This document shows positions 1 to 8,511 of a stretch of DNA of 64,000 nt, piece by piece. Source of the DNA: Pseudomonas sp. Irchel 3A7 (GTDB taxonomy: Bacteria > Pseudomonadota > Gammaproteobacteria > Pseudomonadales > Pseudomonadaceae); the NCBI RefSeq assembly GCF_900187565.1, contig NZ_FYED01000018.1, forward strand, positions 1-64,000, written 5' to 3'. The translations under genes were made by a program, and so were the position numbers. The notes beneath the pieces are model-generated. The model was not told where the DNA came from, made no database searches, and worked only from the letters and a program-made list of their open reading frames with translations. Positions within the stretch are counted from its first letter, which is position 1. Each line of letters begins with the position of its first letter.

Positions 1-184
1 GGCCCCCAAACAGATCATCTGTGCAGCAATGCGCAAGCTCCTACATTTTGTCTACGCCGTTCTTAAATCGGGCCAGCCATTTGACCCGAATTTTGCGCTT
101 GCCCGATGAGGGACAAGACGGTATCTACACTTGTTTGTCCTGCTCAAAGGCAGCGGATTCACAACAACATCAGGGAGAACCATC

Positions 185-643
185 ATGAGCGTCAAACCTA
201 TTCCAGAGGGTTATCACAGCATCACCCCGTACCTGGGCATCGCGAAAGCGGCCGAGGCCATCGACTTTTACAAAAAAGCCTTCAATGCCATCGAAGTCAT
301 GCGCCTGGCCATGCCCGATGGCGGCATCGGCCACGCCGAACTGCGCATCGGCGATTGCCCGATCATGCTCGGCACACCGTGCGATCAAGGACCGTTGAGC
401 AATCCGGACCATTCACCATCCGTGGGTCTGCATTTGTATGTGACCGATGTCGACAAGTCTTACAAACAGGCGATTGCCGCCGGCGGCATCGTGGTGTCGG
501 AGGTCAAGGATCAGTTCTATGGCGATCGTTCCGGGACGTTGAAGGATCCCTATGGCCATCTGTGGTTTTTGGCTACGCGCAAGGAGGATCTGACTCAGGA
601 ACAGATCGAGCAGCGGGCGAAGGAAATGTTTCAGCAGGGTTGA
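185..643 (+). CDS. VOC (glyoxalase/bleomycin-resistance fold) protein, PhnB-like
   Basis: The 152-residue protein begins ITPYLGIAKAAEAIDFYKKAF, the usual start of small PhnB/YdcF-type VOC proteins, and has the paired beta-alpha-beta repeats of that fold. A later LKDPYGHLW segment is typical of the C-terminal metal-site strand. The ATG at 185 follows a GGGAG ribosome site; an upstream in-frame start at 131 is unlikely because its codons do not look coding. VOC proteins of this size are mostly metal-dependent isomerases, lyases or resistance proteins, but this subgroup has no agreed substrate. It stands alone, with a REPIN just after its stop. Family assignment is firm; function is unknown. Confidence 0.85.
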   Translation: MSVKPIPEGYHSITPYLGIAKAAEAIDFYKKAFNAIEVMRLAMPDGGIGHAELRIGDCPIMLGTPCDQGPLSNPDHSPSVGLHLYVTDVDKSYKQAIAAGGIVVSEVKDQFYGDRSGTLKDPYGHLWFLATRKEDLTQEQIEQRAKEMFQQG

Positions 644-667
644 GTTGTTTAATGCCTGACCGGGCCT

Positions 668-765
668 CTTCGCGAGCAGGCTCGCTCCCACAAGGGATCT
701 TCGGTGAACACAGCATTTGTGAACACCCTGAATCACCTGTGGGAGCGAGCCTGCTCGCGAAAGCG
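668..765. repeat. REPIN (two inverted REP sequences)
   Basis: Two copies of the Pseudomonas REP core (GCGAGCAGGCTCGCTCCCACA and its complement) face each other across about 45 bp, so the unit can fold into a long hairpin. It lies between the VOC gene and the hydrolase gene. REPINs are non-autonomous elements thought to be moved by RAYT transposases; none is present in this window. Confidence 0.9.
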
Positions 766-885
766 TAATCACAGGCACCACCTGCCCCCTTGAACACATT
801 TCATGAACAATCACACCACACTTTGCGACTTGTCCTCACGCCCTGCCCCTTTCAGGATGCACACACCCACAACAAGGAGCCCCCC

Positions 886-1761
886 ATGTTCACTGGATTC
901 CTGAAAGACCAGCGCTACGTCAACGGTGTGGACATTACTTACCGCATCGGTGGTAGCGGCCCGGGCCTGCTGTTGCTGCACGGTCATCCGCAGACCCACG
1001 TCATCTGGCACAAGGTTGCTGAACAACTGGCCGAACACTTCACGGTGATCGCCGCCGACCTGCGCGGTTACGGCGACAGCAGCAAGCCGCCAGCCGACGA
1101 CCGACACGCCAGTTACTCCAAACGCGAAATGGCCAGGGACGGGGTCGAGCTGATGAAATCCCTCGGTTTCGAGCGTTTCTCGGTGCTGGCCCACGACCGT
1201 GGTGCCCGCGTGGCCCATCGCCTGGCGCTGGATCATCCCGATGCCGTGCAACGCATGGTATTGCTCGACATCGCGCCCACCCTGGCGATGTACGCGCAAA
1301 CCAACGAAGCCTTTGCCCGTGCGTACTGGCACTGGTTCTTCCTGATCCGCCCGGCGCCCTTGCCGGAAACCCTGCTAGAAGCCGACCCCGAAGTCTATCT
1401 GCGCAGTGTAATGGGCAGTCGCAGCGCCGGACTCAAACCTTTCACACCCGAGGCCTTCAGTGAATACCTGCGCTGCCTGAAACTGCCGGGGGCCGCCCGT
1501 GGCATCTGCGAGGATTACCGCGCCAGCGCCGGCATCGATCTGGACCATGACCGCGCCGACATTGAAGCCGGTCATCAGCTTAATGTGCCCTTGCTGGTAT
1601 TGTGGGGCGCCGAAGGCACGGTCGGGCGTTGTTTCGAGCCGCTCAGGGAATGGCAGCAGGTCGCCACCGATGTCCGTGGCAAGGCGTTGTCCGCCGGTCA
1701 TTACATCGCCGAAGAAGTCCCCGAACTGCTGCTCGCCGAAGTGCTGGGTTTTCTGCGCTGA
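886..1761 (+). CDS. Alpha/beta hydrolase of the haloacetate (fluoroacetate) dehalogenase family
   Basis: A 291-residue alpha/beta hydrolase. Key residues match the haloacetate dehalogenase subgroup: HGHPQTH oxyanion loop near residue 32, nucleophile Asp104 in HDRGAR with Arg105 and Arg108, a DIAPT strand with acid Asp128, the His149-Trp150 pair of the halide pocket, a cap-domain Tyr in DYRAS, and catalytic His272 in SAGHYIAEE. In characterised enzymes these residues hydrolyse the carbon-halogen bond of haloacetates to glycolate. The ATG at 886 follows AAGGAG; the longer open frame upstream has no such site. It is a single gene ahead of the fpv operon. Family level is confident; actual dehalogenation of fluoroacetate or chloroacetate is inferred from the residues only. 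Confidence 0.82.
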   Translation: MFTGFLKDQRYVNGVDITYRIGGSGPGLLLLHGHPQTHVIWHKVAEQLAEHFTVIAADLRGYGDSSKPPADDRHASYSKREMARDGVELMKSLGFERFSVLAHDRGARVAHRLALDHPDAVQRMVLLDIAPTLAMYAQTNEAFARAYWHWFFLIRPAPLPETLLEADPEVYLRSVMGSRSAGLKPFTPEAFSEYLRCLKLPGAARGICEDYRASAGIDLDHDRADIEAGHQLNVPLLVLWGAEGTVGRCFEPLREWQQVATDVRGKALSAGHYIAEEVPELLLAEVLGFLR

Positions 1762-2021
1762 CCCCGGTTCCTCGCTGAACTGAACCCTCCTTGCGCGCAG
1801 GTCGTCATCGGCCCGCGCGCATTGTCTTGCCCGCGCAAAGATCCTCTTTCGCGAAACACGAAACATTTTCTTTCATATCGGCCTTCGGGATTTCGGATGC
1901 TCATCCGTCCTATATAGATGCAGTCCTGTCGCGTAGGCAAAAGCCACGACTGGACCTTTATCGACCTCGCCGCTGCGAAGCCCGTAGCAGAGGCCTTCTC
2001 ATCGAAACAAGACGCCCAATC

Positions 2022-3221
2022 ATGTCGAAGAAATCCCGTTCCAAAATCTGGTTTCTGGTCCATAGCTGGCTGGCGCTGCCCATCTGGTTTTTCGTCCTGA
2101 TCGTCTGTGTGACCGGCACCCTGGCGGTGGTCAGCCAGGAAATCGTCTGGCTGGCCAACCCGCAGATGCGTGCCAGCCAGCCCTCGGACGATGCGCCGCG
2201 CCTGAACTACGACCAGATCGTCGCCGCGATCAAGAAGGCCGAACCCGACACACTGGTCGAGGGCATCAATCGCCCTGATGAATCACACTTCGCCCTGGAC
2301 GTGAACGTCAGCTACCCCGACGGTCGTTCACTGACGGTGTATGTCAATCCGTATACCGGTGTCATTCAGGGTCCCGCCCCGCAATTCAATTTCCAGGCAT
2401 TCACCCGCGCCCTGCACGGTTGGTGGCTGGTGCCGTTCACCAACGGCTACAGCTGGGGCTGGTACCTGGTGTCGTTCCTCAGCCTGCCGATGCTCGCTTC
2501 GCTGGTGACCGGGCTGGTGGTGTACAAACGTTTCTGGAAAGGCTTCTTGCGTCCGACCCTGCGCATCCGCCACGGCGCGCGGATTTTCTGGGGCGACTTC
2601 CACCGACTCAGCGGCATCTGGTCGATCTGGTTCATCGCGGTGATTTCCATCACCAGTACCTGGTTCCTGATCCAGGCGTTCATGTTCGATAACCAGATTT
2701 CCATCTCCACCGCACCGGTCGCCGCCGTGGTCCCGCGCGAAAGCGTGCCGCTCACCGCCGATGGCTCGCCGGCACCGATGATTAGCCTGGAAACGGCGAT
2801 CCAGCAGGCCAAGGAACGCATCCCTGGCCTCGACGAAAGTTTTGTCAGCCTGCCCGCCAACGCCTTCAGCTACCTGTCGGTGGGCGGACGCAGCTGGTAT
2901 CCGTTGATGTACCAGACCGCCGACATCAACCCTTACACCGGCGAAATCGCCGCCACACGCCTGCTGTCGGACCGTTCGGGGCTGGAGTTCGTCACCGAGT
3001 CCATGCGCCCGCTGCATACCGGTGATTTCGGCGGGATCTGGATCAAGTTGATCTGGTTCTTCTTCGGCCTGCTGCTGAGCATGATGGTGCTCAGCGGCCT
3101 GTTGATCTGGACCAAGCGCACCGCCCTGGCCACGGCCAACGCCCTCAAGCGCAGTAACAAACGCCCACGCAGCGAGCGTGTTTCGGCCACCAGCGGTCAA
3201 GCCACGGAGGTCAGCCAATGA
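2022..3221 (+). CDS. fpvG: FpvG: PepSY-type inner-membrane reductase for ferripyoverdine
   Basis: A 399-residue PepSY-associated TM protein. It has an N-terminal membrane helix (residues about 10-32), a first PepSY region, a central helix pair around 145-215 containing ALHGWW and FHRLSGIW histidines, a second periplasmic PepSY region and a C-terminal helix (about 345-370) after PLHTGDFGG. The conserved membrane histidines suggest haem- or cofactor-linked electron transfer. In P. aeruginosa FpvG reduces Fe(III) to release it from pyoverdine in the periplasm. It is the first gene of an eight-gene operon and overlaps fpvH by four bases. The start is the first ATG where the membrane helix begins. 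No TAAAT-N16-CGT PvdS box is visible in the 260 bp upstream. Confidence 0.92.
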   Translation: MSKKSRSKIWFLVHSWLALPIWFFVLIVCVTGTLAVVSQEIVWLANPQMRASQPSDDAPRLNYDQIVAAIKKAEPDTLVEGINRPDESHFALDVNVSYPDGRSLTVYVNPYTGVIQGPAPQFNFQAFTRALHGWWLVPFTNGYSWGWYLVSFLSLPMLASLVTGLVVYKRFWKGFLRPTLRIRHGARIFWGDFHRLSGIWSIWFIAVISITSTWFLIQAFMFDNQISISTAPVAAVVPRESVPLTADGSPAPMISLETAIQQAKERIPGLDESFVSLPANAFSYLSVGGRSWYPLMYQTADINPYTGEIAATRLLSDRSGLEFVTESMRPLHTGDFGGIWIKLIWFFFGLLLSMMVLSGLLIWTKRTALATANALKRSNKRPRSERVSATSGQATEVSQ

Positions 3222-3760
3222 GCCTGTTCGCTGCGGAACAACCGACTTCGAAACTGAGCCGTTTCTGGCACAAATGGCGTTTCCACATCAACATTTTGCT
3301 GTTGCTGATACCGCTTGGCTTCATGCCCAAATACTTCGCCGACGCCGCACTTTTCCGCGGTGACACCGGCCTGGGCGAAAGGGAAATCGGTGAAGTCCAG
3401 GTCGGCCCGTGGAGCGTGCGTCTGGCGGAATTGCGCAACGAAGCCCCCCTGCTCGATGGCCCCGCCGGCTACATGAAGAGCTTCAACGCAGCGCTGTGTG
3501 ACAGCTGCCGCGAGCACGTCAAAGCCACTTACCTGCGCATCGGCAAACCCCGCAGCCTGCGCGCCGCCGGGGTGATTTTCTTTGGCACGCCGTACCGCAT
3601 GGGCGCCATGTTGCCGGTCCCGGAAAAGACCAAGGCCGACGCCGAACTGTGGATAACCATGGAAGGCTGGGACGGCTCCATGCATCAGGCATCCATTCCT
3701 CTGGGCCAGGCGTCCCCCGCCACCCTCGCCTGGTTGAATTCACAAGGAGGCAAACCATGA
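3218..3760 (+). CDS. fpvH: FpvH: membrane-anchored partner of FpvG
   Basis: A 180-residue protein with one membrane helix (about residues 23-45) and a periplasmic domain containing a CDSC pair, suggesting a metal or redox role. Its ATG overlaps the fpvG stop (ATGA), which implies translational coupling. It matches the second gene of the P. aeruginosa fpvGHJK set by position, size and topology. FpvH, FpvJ and FpvK are reported to assist FpvG in iron release, but their exact chemistry is not settled. The assignment rests on operon order and general features. Confidence 0.88.
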   Translation: MSLFAAEQPTSKLSRFWHKWRFHINILLLLIPLGFMPKYFADAALFRGDTGLGEREIGEVQVGPWSVRLAELRNEAPLLDGPAGYMKSFNAALCDSCREHVKATYLRIGKPRSLRAAGVIFFGTPYRMGAMLPVPEKTKADAELWITMEGWDGSMHQASIPLGQASPATLAWLNSQGGKP

Positions 3761-4086
3761 TCAACCTTATTCGCCCTCTGCGCGCTGCATTACTGGTGCT
3801 CTGTGCCGGCTTCAGCGTCAGCGCCCTGGCCCACAACCCGATGTGCGAATGCAAGGCCATCGACGCCGAGCAGATCAAATGCACAGGCGGTTTCTCCGAC
3901 GGTAGCGGTGCGCCGGGCGTGACCCTGGACGTGATCGGCTACGACGAAACCATTCTCGTGCCGGGCAAGCTCGGTGCCGACTCGACCCTGACGTTCAAGA
4001 AGCCCGGCGCCGAGTTCTATGTGCTGTTCGACGCCGGCCCTGGCCACGTGGTCGAGATCGACCAAGCGGACATCGACGCGCCATGA
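3757..4086 (+). CDS. fpvJ: FpvJ: small secreted protein of the iron-release complex
   Basis: A 109-residue protein with a signal peptide ending near residue 25 (VSALAHN), then a Cys-rich start to the mature protein (CECK and a later KCTGG) and a short immunoglobulin-like beta region. The ATG at 3757 overlaps the fpvH stop and follows a perfect AAGGAGG site. Position and size match fpvJ of P. aeruginosa, reported to interact with FpvC and FpvG. The three cysteines could bind metal or form a disulfide; this is inferred. Confidence 0.87.
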   Translation: MINLIRPLRAALLVLCAGFSVSALAHNPMCECKAIDAEQIKCTGGFSDGSGAPGVTLDVIGYDETILVPGKLGADSTLTFKKPGAEFYVLFDAGPGHVVEIDQADIDAP

Positions 4087-4655
4087 GCAACCCCACCACG
4101 CAAATCGTCCGCCCGGCCGGTGCCGGCCATGAAACCCTCAATGTACTGCTGTTGTGCCTGATGATCCTGGCAATTGCCGGTTCGGTGGTTGCCTGGCGCC
4201 ACGCCCCCCAGGACGTGAGCACCGTGAGCAGCCATCAACTGGATGCCCGCCGCGACCTGAGCGCTTCCGAGCAAGGTATCTACGCCGATCTGCGCGTGAC
4301 CCTGGACGAGATTCATCTGTTGCGCCAGGAACAGCAAACCTTGCCGAGCCCTGAAGCCCTTGCCGATGAAGGCTTTGCACCGTTCGCCCAGGACGCCAGC
4401 TCGGTGAGTCGTGGCGGTCATGCCTGGCAGTTGCTGGCGGACAAGGCCTACATCGGCCAGAGCCAGACGCCGACCGTCGCCGGTTCGTTTCTGATGCGCC
4501 TGACCGCCGGCGATGATGCGCCGGACATCTGGCTCAACCGCGCCACTGGCATCAAAGCCCCTGCCGACCTCACCGATGCCGCCCTCGAAAGCGCCGGCTG
4601 GCAGCAGATCGTCGCGCAATTCGATGCCGGCGTAACCCGCCAGCACCGGCACTGA
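4083..4655 (+). CDS. fpvK: FpvK: inner-membrane protein of the iron-release complex
   Basis: A 190-residue protein with one membrane helix (residues about 20-38, LLLCLMILAIAGSVVAW) and a periplasmic domain. The ATG lies within the fpvJ stop overlap (ATGA). A helical stretch after the membrane anchor leads into a small alpha/beta domain. It occupies the fpvK position of the conserved operon. Its biochemical role is not known beyond supporting FpvG-dependent iron reduction in P. aeruginosa. Confidence 0.87.
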   Translation: MSNPTTQIVRPAGAGHETLNVLLLCLMILAIAGSVVAWRHAPQDVSTVSSHQLDARRDLSASEQGIYADLRVTLDEIHLLRQEQQTLPSPEALADEGFAPFAQDASSVSRGGHAWQLLADKAYIGQSQTPTVAGSFLMRLTAGDDAPDIWLNRATGIKAPADLTDAALESAGWQQIVAQFDAGVTRQHRH

Positions 4656-4690
4656 ACCCTCGCCTTCACCCGAGAGAAGACTGCTTTCCC

Positions 4691-5617
4691 ATGCCCATTT
4701 CATCTCTACGCTCTGTTCTGCGCCTGGCACTGGTCGGCCTGTTGGCCTGCCTGCTGACACCCCTGGCCAGCGCCGACGAAGCCAAGCGCTTGCGCATCGG
4801 CATCACCCTGCACCCGTATTACAGCTACGTGGCCAACATCGTCGGCGACAAGGCCGAAGTGGTGCCGCTGATTCCGGCCGGTTTCAATCCCCACGCCTAC
4901 GAACCACGGGCCGAGGACATCAAGCGCATCAGCGGGCTGGATGTGATCGTACTCAACGGCGTCGGCCATGACGACTTCGCCGACCGCATGATCGCCGCCA
5001 GCGAAACCCCCAACGTCAAGGTCATCGAAGCCAACGAAAACGTGCCGTTGCTGGCGGCCACCGGCGTTGCCGCGCGCGGCGCCGGCAAGGTGGTCAATCC
5101 GCACACCTTCCTGTCGATCAGCGCCTCGATTGCCCAGGTCAACAACATCGCCCGGGAACTGGGCAAGATCGATCCGGCCAACGCCAAGACCTACACCGAA
5201 AACGCCCGCGCCTATGGCAAACGCCTGCGCAAGATGCGCGCCGACGCCCTGGCCAAACTGACCCAGGCGCCAAACGCCGAACTGCGCGTGGCCACGGTGC
5301 ACGCGGCCTACGACTACTTGCTGAGGGAATTCGGCCTGGAAGTCACCGCTGTGGTCGAACCGGCCCACGGTATCGAGCCGAGCCCGAGCCAACTGAAGAA
5401 GACCATCGACCAACTGCGGGAGCTGGACGTGAAGGTGATCTTCTCGGAGATGGATTTCCCGTCCTCCTACGTCGACACCATCCAGCGTGAGTCCGGGGTG
5501 AAGCTGTACCCGCTGTCGCACATTTCCTACGGCGAGTACACCGCCGACAAGTATGAAAAGGAAATGACCGGCAACCTCAACACCGTGGTGCGGGCGATTC
5601 AGGAGTCAGGCGCATGA
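4691..5617 (+). CDS. fpvC: FpvC: periplasmic metal-binding protein (TroA/ZnuA fold)
   Basis: A 308-residue cluster A-I solute-binding protein. A signal peptide (about 1-28) precedes LHPYYSYVANIVGDKAEV, PAGFNPHAYEP and VHAAYDYLLREFGLE, where the histidines fit the metal site of ZnuA/TroA proteins, and the C-terminal FSEMDFPSS gives a further acidic ligand. In P. aeruginosa FpvC works with FpvDE as an ABC importer of the iron freed from pyoverdine and also acts as a chelator during reduction. The gene starts 35 bp after fpvK and overlaps fpvD by four bases. Confidence 0.92.
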   Translation: MPISSLRSVLRLALVGLLACLLTPLASADEAKRLRIGITLHPYYSYVANIVGDKAEVVPLIPAGFNPHAYEPRAEDIKRISGLDVIVLNGVGHDDFADRMIAASETPNVKVIEANENVPLLAATGVAARGAGKVVNPHTFLSISASIAQVNNIARELGKIDPANAKTYTENARAYGKRLRKMRADALAKLTQAPNAELRVATVHAAYDYLLREFGLEVTAVVEPAHGIEPSPSQLKKTIDQLRELDVKVIFSEMDFPSSYVDTIQRESGVKLYPLSHISYGEYTADKYEKEMTGNLNTVVRAIQESGA

Positions 5618-6444
5618 CCTCAAAAGAAGTCGAGTTCCCTGTGGGAGCGAGCCTGCTCGCGAAGGCGTCCGGCCAGACGCCATCATCGTTGAATGGCACA
5701 CTGCATCCGCGAGCCGGCTCGCTCCCACAAGGCTCGGGGCCGACCCTGGATTTTGCGGACGTCAGCCTGACCCTCGGCCGCACGACGATCCTCGATAAAG
5801 TCACCTTTCAAGTACGCCCCGGCAGCGTGCATGCGCTGGTCGGCCCCAACGGCGGTGGCAAGAGCTCACTGATCAAGACCCTGCTCGGGCAGATGCCGCA
5901 TCAGGGCCGCTTGAGCCTGCAATGGCCAGGTGAGCCAGGCACCATCGGCTACGTGCCTCAGGCACTGGAGTTCGACCGCGGCCTGCCGATGACCGTTGAC
6001 GATTTCATGGCTGCCATGTGTCAGCGGCGCCCGGCATTCCTTGGGTTGAGCAAGCACTACGCGGCGGCGATTGGCGAGGCCCTGGAACGGGTCGGCATGC
6101 AGGACAAGCGCAAGCGTCGCATGGGCGCGTTGTCCGGTGGCGAGCGCCAGCGGGTGTTACTGGCGCAAGGACTGATTCCGGCACCGCAGTTGCTGGTGCT
6201 GGATGAACCGATGTCGGCCCTCGATGAGGCCGGCATCCAGGTGTTCGAACGCTTGCTCGCCGACTGGCGAACGGCGGGCATCACCGTGTTGTGGATCGAG
6301 CACGATCTGGAAGCGGTCGGGCGTCTGGCGGACCACGTCACCGGGCTCAACCGTCGGGTGCTGTTCGACGCCACGCCGCAACAGGCACTGACACCCGAGC
6401 GCCTGCTGACGCTGTTTTCGACCCATCCACGGAGCCTTGCCTGA
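5614..6444 (+). CDS. fpvD: FpvD: ABC transporter ATP-binding subunit with a REPIN-encoded N-terminal insert
   Basis: A 276-residue ATPase of the metal-importer class: Walker A GPNGGGKSS near residue 77, signature LSGGERQR near 172, Walker B LLVLDEP near 192 and an H-loop in LWIEHDLE. It pairs with FpvE and FpvC. Uniquely, the first 40 or so residues (from FPVGASLLAK to AGSLPQG) are translated from a REPIN, in frame between the fpvC stop overlap and the true ATPase start (TLDFADVSLTLG). No ATG, GTG or TTG lies between the REPIN and that strand, so the ATG at 5614 appears to be the only usable start and the protein carries about 31 extra residues. Core function should be intact; folding and translation rate may be affected. 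Confidence 0.92.
   Translation: MTSKEVEFPVGASLLAKASGQTPSSLNGTLHPRAGSLPQGSGPTLDFADVSLTLGRTTILDKVTFQVRPGSVHALVGPNGGGKSSLIKTLLGQMPHQGRLSLQWPGEPGTIGYVPQALEFDRGLPMTVDDFMAAMCQRRPAFLGLSKHYAAAIGEALERVGMQDKRKRRMGALSGGERQRVLLAQGLIPAPQLLVLDEPMSALDEAGIQVFERLLADWRTAGITVLWIEHDLEAVGRLADHVTGLNRRVLFDATPQQALTPERLLTLFSTHPRSLA
5640..5731. repeat. REPIN inside the fpvD reading frame
   Basis: TGTGGGAGCGAGCCTGCTCG at the left and GAGCCGGCTCGCTCCCACA at the right form an inverted pair with about 45 bp between. Unlike every other REP in the window it lies within a coding sequence, 24 bp after the fpvD ATG, and its length keeps the frame open. It codes for VGASLLAKA and RAGSLPQG. Confidence 0.92.
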
Positions 6445-7343
6445 TGAGTTACGAAGCCTTTCGTTTGATGGTGCAGGGCTGGGCCTCGTCGGGTTACCTG
6501 CCCGAGGCGCTGGCTTACGGATTTGTGGTCAACGCCCTGCTCGCCGGACTGTTGATTGGCCCGGTGCTGGGCGGGTTGGGTACGCTGGTGGTGGTCAAGC
6601 GCTTCGCGTTTTTCTCCGAAGCCGTAGGCCACGCGGCGCTGACCGGCGTGGCCATCGGCATCCTGCTCGGCGAACCCTACACCGGCCCCTACGGCAGCCT
6701 GTTCGGCTACTGCCTGCTGTTCGGCATCCTGCTCAATTACCTGCGTAACCGCACCGGTCTGGCGCCGGATACGTTGATTGGCGTGTTCCTCTCGGTGTCG
6801 CTGGCACTGGGGGCGAGCCTGCTGCTGATTCTGGCGGGCAAGATCAACGTGCACATTCTGGAAAACGTGCTGTTCGGTTCGGTGCTGACGGTCAACGGCA
6901 ATGACCTGCTGGTGCTGGCCATCGTCGGCTCGTTGGTCATGGCCCTGGCCCTGCCGTTGTACAACAGCATCATGCTCGCCAGTTTCAACCCGCAACTGGC
7001 GGCAGTGCGCGGGGTGGCGGTAAAAACGCTGGATTATCTGTTCGTGGTCCTGGTGACTCTGATCACCGTCGCCGCGGTGAAAGTCATCGGCGCGATTCTG
7101 GTGGGTGCCCTGCTGGTGATTCCGGCGGCGGCAGCTCGTCTGCTCAGCCAGTCGCTGAAGGGCTTTTTCTGGTGCTCGGTATTGATCGCCACGGTGAGCA
7201 CGTTGTGCGGAATACTCGCGCCCATCGTCTTCGACCTGCCGATTCCGTCCGGTGCCGCGATCATTCTGGTGGCCGGTATCGCCTTCGCCCTGGCCGCCAT
7301 CGCGCGCGGCGTTGTCCCCAGCCTGAAAGGGAACCTTGGATAA
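6444..7343 (+). CDS. fpvE: FpvE: ABC transporter permease
   Basis: A 299-residue integral membrane protein of the ABC-3 (ZnuB/MntB/TroC) family with about eight hydrophobic segments. The conserved VVVKRFAFFSEAVGHAALTGVAIG region near 48-70 is typical of this family, as is the late VKVIGAILVGALLVIPAAAARLL motif. Its ATG overlaps the fpvD stop (TGATG). It forms the membrane channel of FpvCDE, importing released iron to the cytoplasm. Confidence 0.93.
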   Translation: MSYEAFRLMVQGWASSGYLPEALAYGFVVNALLAGLLIGPVLGGLGTLVVVKRFAFFSEAVGHAALTGVAIGILLGEPYTGPYGSLFGYCLLFGILLNYLRNRTGLAPDTLIGVFLSVSLALGASLLLILAGKINVHILENVLFGSVLTVNGNDLLVLAIVGSLVMALALPLYNSIMLASFNPQLAAVRGVAVKTLDYLFVVLVTLITVAAVKVIGAILVGALLVIPAAAARLLSQSLKGFFWCSVLIATVSTLCGILAPIVFDLPIPSGAAIILVAGIAFALAAIARGVVPSLKGNLG

Positions 7344-8246
7344 ATGTCATTTTCTCTGCGACAACTGACCCTGGCCGTCGCCCTGTGCGGCCTGGCCAAT
7401 GCTGCCTGTGCGGCGGACGGCGCCAAACCGTTGCGCGTGCTGGCATCCTTGCCGATCACTTACGGGTTGGGCGAGGTGCTGCTCAAGGGCACCGACATCA
7501 GCCTCGAACGCGCGGCGCCGGCGAACTTGCCCGGTAGCCGTCAGACCGCGTACTTCACCGGTCGTGGCGCGCCAGCGCTGGCCAAACTGGCAAACGATGC
7601 CGATGCGGTGATCGGTCTGCGCTCACTGTGGGCCGATGACCCGCTGTACCCGATCTCCCGCCGCAGCAACATCCGCATCGTCGAAGTCGACGCCGCCCGC
7701 CCGGTGGACGGCGCCCTGCCCGGCATCGCCGTGCAGCCAGACAACAAGGTCGATGGCTTGAACAGCCAGCCGTGGCTGGCCAGCAACAACATGGGGCGCA
7801 TGGCCGATGTGATGGCGGCAGACCTGGTACGCCTGGCGCCCGCGGCCAAGCCTGCGATTGAAGCGAATCTGGCCGCACTCAAGCAGCGCTTGCTCAAACT
7901 CAGCGCCGACAGTGAAGCGCGCCTGGCCGCCGCGGACAACCTCAGCGTGATGAGCCTGAGCGATCACTTCGGTTATCTGATCGGTGGTCTCAATCTGGAA
8001 CTGGTTGGTCTCGATGCACGACCGGATGCCGAGTGGACACCGGAGGCGCTCAAGGCGTTGGGTGCGACACTCAAAGACAATGACGTAGCGGTGGTGTTGC
8101 ATCATCGCCAGCCTTCGGACGCAGTGAAAACCGCGATCACCGAAGCCGGGAGCCGGTTGGTGGTGTTGAGTACCGATGCCGAGGATCCAGTGGCAGAGCT
8201 GGAGGGGAATGTGGATTTGGTGATCAAGGGGTTGAGTGGGGCGTGA
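7344..8246 (+). CDS. fpvF: FpvF: periplasmic binding protein for ferripyoverdine
   Basis: A 300-residue TroA-like binding protein with a signal peptide to about residue 22 (NAACAAD). It shares the fold of FpvC but lacks its histidine-rich metal cluster, which agrees with reports that P. aeruginosa FpvF binds pyoverdine or ferripyoverdine rather than free metal. It follows fpvE with no gap and is the last gene of the operon. After the stop come three REP sequences and a strong bidirectional terminator. Confidence 0.9.
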   Translation: MSFSLRQLTLAVALCGLANAACAADGAKPLRVLASLPITYGLGEVLLKGTDISLERAAPANLPGSRQTAYFTGRGAPALAKLANDADAVIGLRSLWADDPLYPISRRSNIRIVEVDAARPVDGALPGIAVQPDNKVDGLNSQPWLASNNMGRMADVMAADLVRLAPAAKPAIEANLAALKQRLLKLSADSEARLAAADNLSVMSLSDHFGYLIGGLNLELVGLDARPDAEWTPEALKALGATLKDNDVAVVLHHRQPSDAVKTAITEAGSRLVVLSTDAEDPVAELEGNVDLVIKGLSGA

Positions 8247-8268
8247 GGTCAGGTGGACCGTGTTATGG

Positions 8269-8430
8269 CTTTTCGCGAGCAGGCTCGCTCCCACAGTTGA
8301 CCGTGTTGTTCGAAGGCTTTGTGCCCGCCGTATATCCCTTGTGGGAGCGAGCCCGCTCGCGAAAGCGGTGGGTCTGACACGTTGATGCCGGATGCGCCGA
8401 CGTCTTCGCGAGCAGGCTCGCGCCCACAGG
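8269..8430. repeat. REP cluster (three REPs) after fpvF
   Basis: Three REP cores occur at about 8271-8296, 8339-8367 and 8403-8429 in alternating orientation: a REPIN plus one extra REP. They sit between fpvF and the terminator and could protect or shorten the fpv mRNA 3' end. Confidence 0.9.
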
Positions 8431-8458
8431 AAACCGGGCAACATCGATAGCGCACATG

Positions 8459-8496
8459 AAAAAGCCCGCTGACCGTTACCGGTTCAGCGGGCTTTT
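8459..8496. terminator. Bidirectional rho-independent terminator
   Basis: AAAAAGCCCGCTGA pairs with TCAGCGGGCTTTT across a ten-base loop. The A-run on the left and T-run on the right let it end both the fpv operon (plus strand) and the mbtH transcript (minus strand). Confidence 0.9.
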
Positions 8497-8511
8497 CATA
8501 GACGCGGTCGA

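Noticed and set aside
668..765. REP arrays considered as a CRISPR array
   Set aside because: Units are inverted pairs with no regular spacer series and no cas genes; they fit REPINs.
1762..2021. Search for a PvdS or Fur box in front of fpvG
   Set aside because: No TAAAT-N16/17-CGT and no acceptable Fur match was found, so none is annotated.
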